Assembly: GCA_965370715.1 (NCBI GenBank)
Contig: CBDUVQ010000038.1
Span: 1 to 8,882 of the forward strand
Source of the DNA: JAFCBV01 sp965370715
GTDB lineage: Archaea; EX4484-52; B79-G9
Reading direction: 5' to 3'
Length of the DNA stretch: 8,882 bases
Positions 5,768 to 8,882 of this stretch are shown one piece after another. The notes under the pieces are model-generated. The model made no database searches and was not told where the DNA came from. It was given only the letters and a program-made list of their open reading frames with translations. Within the stretch, counting starts at the first letter, position 1. Each line of letters starts with the position of its first letter. The position numbers and the translations under genes are program-made.

Positions 5768-5842
5768 AGCGAGGTGGAGCAGCCTGGAGTGCTCGTTGGG
5801 CCCATAACCCAAAGGTCAGAGGTTCAAATCCTCTCCTCGCTA
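5768..5842 (+). tRNA. Initiator tRNA-Met (anticodon CAT)
   Basis: The full cloverleaf can be folded by eye. The acceptor stem AGCGAGG/CCTCGCT has 7 perfect pairs, the D arm stem is GAGC/GCTC, and the anticodon stem TTGGG/CCCAA encloses the loop CCCATAA with CAT at 5803-5805. The T arm AGAGG/CCTCT encloses TTCAAAT, and A73 is at 5842. Two features mark it as the initiator, not the elongator: the A1:U72 end pair, characteristic of archaeal and eukaryotic initiators, and three consecutive G:C pairs next to the anticodon loop. CCA is not encoded and no intron is present. It has its own TATA box. A direct T-rich stop is lacking until the repeats that follow, so the 3' trailer may be long. Confidence 0.95.
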
Positions 5843-5848
5843 TCTACA

Positions 5849-6262
5849 GCGAACGAAACCGTGCGAAGTATGCTCGTATTGAGCGCGAGTTGAGCCGCTG
5901 GAGAGCTTGAAAAGCCTAACCAACAGAACTTGTGGATTTTCATGATTTTTGCGTGTGAATCCGCAAGCGGCATGCTCGTCTTGCTTGCGCGATGAACCGG
6001 AAAAGAGCTTGAAAAGCTTATCCAACATCTCAGTAGATTTTCAGGATCTCGAACCCTAACCAATCAAACAAAGTTCGAGTAGCATAGGGCACAGAAATTG
6101 ACCTGCTCGTAACACTTTCGAGACGAACCATCGGAGAGCTTGAAAAGCTTATCCAAAAGCATAGTAGATTTTCATGATTTTTGCGACCAAGCCCGAAACC
6201 GACGTGCTCGTAACACTTTCGAGATAAACAATTACAACAGCTTGAAAAACCCACCAATTTCT
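5849..6262. repeat. Degenerate tandem repeat array, four units of about 100-130 bp
   Basis: Four copies of TGCTCGT begin at 5871, 5973, 6104 and 6205 (steps of 102, 131 and 101). Each is followed by an AGCTTGAAAAGC-like segment (5904, 6006, 6138, 6239), and in the first three by GTAGATTTTCATGATTTTTG or a variant (5931, 6032, 6163). Copies 3 and 4 share TGCTCGTAACACTTTCGAGA exactly. Within units the CTCG...CGAG pairing is kept in units 1, 3 and 4 although the loop differs, and AGCTT-GAA-AAGCT can form a short hairpin. Unit 2 carries about 30 extra bases and a CGCAAGC/GCTTGCG hairpin (5962-5968 with 5983-5989). No plausible gene lies here: the short open frames on the - strand merely repeat the same DNA. 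Function is unknown. Structured RNAs or processing/termination elements downstream of the tRNA are possible. Confidence 0.7.
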
Positions 6263-6298
6263 TTTGCAGAGTCAGGCTGAAAGTGACACAACTAAGGA

Positions 6299-6306
6299 TT
6301 TATATA
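6299..6306 (+). promoter_or_regulatory. TATA box of carA
   Basis: TTTATATA, preceded by purine-rich AAGGA that can act as BRE. The expected transcription start is about 26 bases downstream, near 6329, giving a leader of about 36 bases to the ATG at 6365. Confidence 0.6.
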
Positions 6307-6310
6307 CTTT

Positions 6311-6330
6311 CACGTCGTAAATAAGACGTG
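6311..6330. promoter_or_regulatory. Inverted repeat in the carA promoter, possible operator
   Basis: CACGTC (6311-6316) and GACGTG (6325-6330) are perfect complements separated by 8 bases (GTAAATAA). The element runs from just after the TATA box to the predicted transcription start, where a bound dimer would block RNA polymerase. A pyrimidine- or arginine-responsive repressor would suit the gene, but none is identified here. Confidence 0.45.
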
Positions 6331-6364
6331 GGTTTATTTGTTAAGCTCAGATTCTAAAAAACAC

Positions 6365-7462
6365 ATGCAAGAGGCGGTTTTACTTCTTGAGGACGGTACC
6401 TCGTTCAAAGGGAATATTTTTGGGGTTCCAAAAAAGGTCTTTGGAGAAGTAGTATTCAACACAGGCATGGTTGGCTATGTCGAGGCTTTGACAGACCCGT
6501 CATACACAGGCCAGATTCTTGTTTCTTCTTACCCGCTTATTGGCAATTACGGGGTTCCAAAACACGCTTCGGATGAAACAGGCATTCCTGTCGGCTTTGA
6601 GTCCAATGGGATAAAGGTTGTGTCCTATATTGTATCAGAGCTTTGCAGGCATCCAAGCCACAGGAACTGTGCAAAGACACTTGATGAGTGGTTTCTGGAA
6701 GAGAATAAATGCGGCATTGAAGGCATTGACACCCGCAAACTAGTAAAGCTGATTCGCGATCGCGGAAGCTTGATGGGCGTAATATGCCCTGAAAATCCAA
6801 ATATGGATGAGCTTGCATCAGAGCTGAAAACCGCAACAAACCCGAATGACGAAGACCTTGTCGGAGAGGTTTCTACAAAAGAAGTGGCGCGAATCGGGCG
6901 CGGGAACAAAAACATTGTCATAATTGACTGCGGGGCAAAAGCAGGAATATTGCGCAGCCTCCTTGAGAGGAACACCCGGCTGTCTGTTGTACCCTATGAT
7001 TATCCTTTTGACAAAATACTTGAGGAAGAGCCTGACGGCATCCTTATCTCAAATGGTCCCGGAGACCCAAAGGTCCTGAAAAAGACAATTTCAAACGTGA
7101 AAAAGCTTGTTGCAACAAAAATGCCTGTTTTCGGGATATGCCTTGGCAACCAGATTCTTTCCCTTGCACTCGGGGCAGACACATACAAGCTCAAGTACGG
7201 CCACCGCAGTCAGAACCAGCCCTGCAAGGATGTGTTTTCAGGGAGAACATACATAACAACCCAGAATCACGGGTATGCGGTTGACAAAAAAACACTCCCA
7301 AAAGACGTTGCCGAGTGGTTTGTTAATGCAAATGACGGGACAAACGAGGGCATAAAGCACAAAACCATGCCTGTTTTTTCAGTCCAGTTCCACCCTGAAG
7401 CCATGCCCGGCCCTGAGGACACAAATTATTTGTTTGACGAGTTTTTGAGGGCAATAAAATAG
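6365..7462 (+). CDS. carA: Carbamoyl-phosphate synthase small subunit (glutaminase)
   Basis: CarA hydrolyses glutamine and channels ammonia to CarB for carbamoyl phosphate synthesis, feeding the pyrimidine and arginine pathways. From the ATG at 6365 the product is 365 aa, a normal length. The N-terminal CPSase small-subunit domain carries LEDGTSFKG, FNTGMVGYVEALTDPSYTGQ, IGNYGVP and the conserved GIDTRKL. The class I glutamine amidotransferase domain has SNGPGDP, the nucleophile Cys259 in FGICLGNQ, TQNHGYAVD, and His343 and Glu345 in FHPEAMPGP. The frame extends upstream to a TTG at 6338 (9 more residues). I prefer the ATG because MQEAVLLLEDGT aligns with the usual start of the family, although neither start has a good Shine-Dalgarno site. 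carB begins 8 bases after the stop, so the two form an operon. Confidence 0.95.
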   Translation: MQEAVLLLEDGTSFKGNIFGVPKKVFGEVVFNTGMVGYVEALTDPSYTGQILVSSYPLIGNYGVPKHASDETGIPVGFESNGIKVVSYIVSELCRHPSHRNCAKTLDEWFLEENKCGIEGIDTRKLVKLIRDRGSLMGVICPENPNMDELASELKTATNPNDEDLVGEVSTKEVARIGRGNKNIVIIDCGAKAGILRSLLERNTRLSVVPYDYPFDKILEEEPDGILISNGPGDPKVLKKTISNVKKLVATKMPVFGICLGNQILSLALGADTYKLKYGHRSQNQPCKDVFSGRTYITTQNHGYAVDKKTLPKDVAEWFVNANDGTNEGIKHKTMPVFSVQFHPEAMPGPEDTNYLFDEFLRAIK

Positions 7463-7470
7463 TGATATTT

Positions 7471-8882
7471 ATGCAGGATCTACTTGGCAAAAAAAAGGGG
7501 TGCGCGAAGATAAGGAAAGTCCTTGTCCTTGGAAGCGGCGCAATCAAGATAGGCGAGGCTGGTGAGTTTGACTTTTCCGGGAGCCAGGCACTGAAGGCTC
7601 TCAGCGAAGCAGGGATACAGACTGTTCTTGTCAACCCGAACATTGCGACTATACAGACAGACCCTGCAATGGCATCAAAAATCTACCTTCTTCCTGTAAA
7701 GCCAGAGTCTGTTGAGCGCGTGATAAAGAAAGAGCGCCCTGATAGCATACTTCTTAGTGTCGGGGGACAGACTGCGCTCAACTGCGGGGTCGCGCTCTAT
7801 GACAGAGGAATTCTTTCAAGATACAACATAAAGGTCCTTGGAACCTCTATTGAAAGCATAAAGATTTCAGAGGACCGAAGGCTGTTTCGTCAGGCAATGG
7901 AGGACGCAGGCCTGAATGTATGCAAAAGCATGGCCGTTCATTCTATTGATGACGCTCTTGGAGTTGCCGAAGAAATAGGGTATCCTGTAATGATTCGCTC
8001 AGGCTTTACGCTTGGCGGGCAAGGCAGCGGGGTCGCGCGAAACGAGGACGAGCTTCGTGAAATCGCAAGTGTTGGCATCAGCGGCAGTGTAATTGGACAG
8101 ATACTTGTTGAGGAATATGTTGGCGGATGGAAGGAAATAGAATACGAGGTAATGCGCGATAAAATAGACAACTGCATAACAATATGCAATATGGAGAACA
8201 TGGACCCTCTTGGAATACACACCGGAGAGTCAATAGTTGTTGCACCCTCGCAGACACTTAACAACCAGGAATATCATGCTTTGCGAAATATATCTCTTGC
8301 CGCAATACGACACCTTAACATTATCGGGGAGTGCAACATACAGTTTGCCCTTGACCCCAAGACTTTTGACTACAGGATAATCGAGGTGAACCCGCGCCTC
8401 TCGCGCTCAAGCGCGCTCGCGTCAAAGGCAACCGGATACCCAATCGCAAGCGTTGCAACAAAGCTTTGCATTGGAGAAACACTTGACAAGATAAAAAATG
8501 CTGTTACACTTGCGACATACGCCTGTTTTGAGCCTGCGCTTGATTATGTTGTTGTAAAAATCCCGCGATGGGACTTCAAAAAGTTTCGTGGGGCAGACAG
8601 GCGCATAGGCACGCAGATGAAGTCTGTCGGGGAAGTGATGGCAATAGGCCGAAGCTTTGAGGAGGCACTGCAAAAGGCTGTGCGCATGTGCAACCCGCTA
8701 AAGAAGGGTGTTGTCGGGAATAAGCAGGACTCCTGCACAAATATTGAACTTATAGAAAAAAACCTTTCAGAGCCAACTGACGAAAGGCTGTTTTATGTTG
8801 CAGCAGCAATGAAATGCGGCATAAGCCTTGAAAAAATATACGAACTCACAAAAATTGATATGTGGTTCCTGCATAAGGTAAA
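7471..8882 (+). CDS. carB: Carbamoyl-phosphate synthase large subunit, N-terminal part (runs off window)
   Basis: CarB makes carbamoyl phosphate from bicarbonate, two ATP and ammonia supplied by CarA. The 470 codons present are under half of the usual length of about 1050-1100 aa. They cover the pre-ATP-grasp segment (GSGAIKIGEAGEFDFSGSQA, 21-40; SVGGQTALNCG, 96-106), the first ATP-grasp or carboxyphosphate domain, and the beginning of the oligomerisation domain. By comparison with E. coli CarB, the metal ligands appear as Gln291, Glu305 and Asn307 (NIQFALDP, IIEVNPRLSRSSALASKATG), and the nucleotide-binding arginines as Arg136/137 and Arg176. TQMKSVGEVMAIGR (381-394) is also typical. The frame is intact to the window edge. 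I chose the ATG at 7471, preceded by GTGAT as partial Shine-Dalgarno site. An in-frame GTG at 7462, overlapping the carA stop, is the alternative. Confidence 0.95.
   Translation, partial: MQDLLGKKKGCAKIRKVLVLGSGAIKIGEAGEFDFSGSQALKALSEAGIQTVLVNPNIATIQTDPAMASKIYLLPVKPESVERVIKKERPDSILLSVGGQTALNCGVALYDRGILSRYNIKVLGTSIESIKISEDRRLFRQAMEDAGLNVCKSMAVHSIDDALGVAEEIGYPVMIRSGFTLGGQGSGVARNEDELREIASVGISGSVIGQILVEEYVGGWKEIEYEVMRDKIDNCITICNMENMDPLGIHTGESIVVAPSQTLNNQEYHALRNISLAAIRHLNIIGECNIQFALDPKTFDYRIIEVNPRLSRSSALASKATGYPIASVATKLCIGETLDKIKNAVTLATYACFEPALDYVVVKIPRWDFKKFRGADRRIGTQMKSVGEVMAIGRSFEEALQKAVRMCNPLKKGVVGNKQDSCTNIELIEKNLSEPTDERLFYVAAAMKCGISLEKIYELTKIDMWFLHKV

Noticed and set aside
5789..5795. TGCTCGT of the tRNA D arm is the same as the heptamer opening each repeat unit
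   Set aside because: The match does not extend beyond 7-8 bases, so I do not take the repeats to be tRNA-derived or an attachment site.
6065..6097. Possible C/D-box or H/ACA guide RNA in the repeat region
   Set aside because: I looked for RTGATGA and CTGA boxes and for ANANNA/ACA motifs in sensible spacing and found no convincing pair.
5824..6257. Three open frames of 62-79 codons on the - strand across the repeat array
   Set aside because: Their similar segments come from the DNA repeats read in corresponding frames. The products are Ser/Cys-rich without domain character, and one runs into the tRNA gene.
5849..6262. CRISPR array
   Set aside because: The repeated segments are degenerate, steps vary from 101 to 131 bp, and there is no short exact repeat with unique spacers of even length. 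No cas gene is present.

Overview
The window looks archaeal. The evidence is an initiator tRNA-Met with the archaeal A1:U72 pair and no encoded CCA, TTTAAA/TTTATA-type TATA boxes at a fixed distance from start codons, an archaeal-type RNase HII, oligo-T terminators, and Shine-Dalgarno sites of the GAGGTGA/GAGGG type at genes inside operons. Nothing here identifies the lineage. A small or uncultivated archaeon is possible, but that is inference.

Left part (1-3085, + strand): the end of a three-gene operon. It holds the C-terminal piece of an unrecognised protein, a 714-aa HerA/VirB4-like P-loop ATPase, and a 219-aa helical protein whose start overlaps the ATPase stop. This resembles the motor module of a secretion, conjugation or DNA-translocation system and is the best candidate here for an undescribed system. 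No other secretion component is visible, and the operon promoter lies outside the window. Arginine codon use in the ATPase gene differs from that of carA, consistent with an accessory or transferred segment.

Middle (3086-4266): AT-rich sequence with two small unrecognised genes on the - strand. Two GTCGAC-containing inverted repeats lie here. Read on the - strand they encode near-identical short peptides, so they could be operators or a trace of paralogy.

Core part (4267-5625, - strand): rnhB (RNase HII) and a divergent zinc-dependent deaminase of the CDA/dCMP deaminase superfamily. Each has its own TATA box about 25 bases before the ATG, which suggests leaderless mRNAs.

Right part (5626-8882, + strand): the initiator tRNA-Met gene, then about 410 bp of degenerate tandem repeats (four units of about 100-130 bp, each with potential small hairpins and most with a T-rich segment). 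After these come carA and the first 470 codons of carB, encoding the glutaminase and synthetase subunits of carbamoyl-phosphate synthase (pyrimidine and arginine synthesis). The carA promoter carries a CACGTC/GACGTG inverted repeat between its TATA box and the predicted transcription start, a likely operator.
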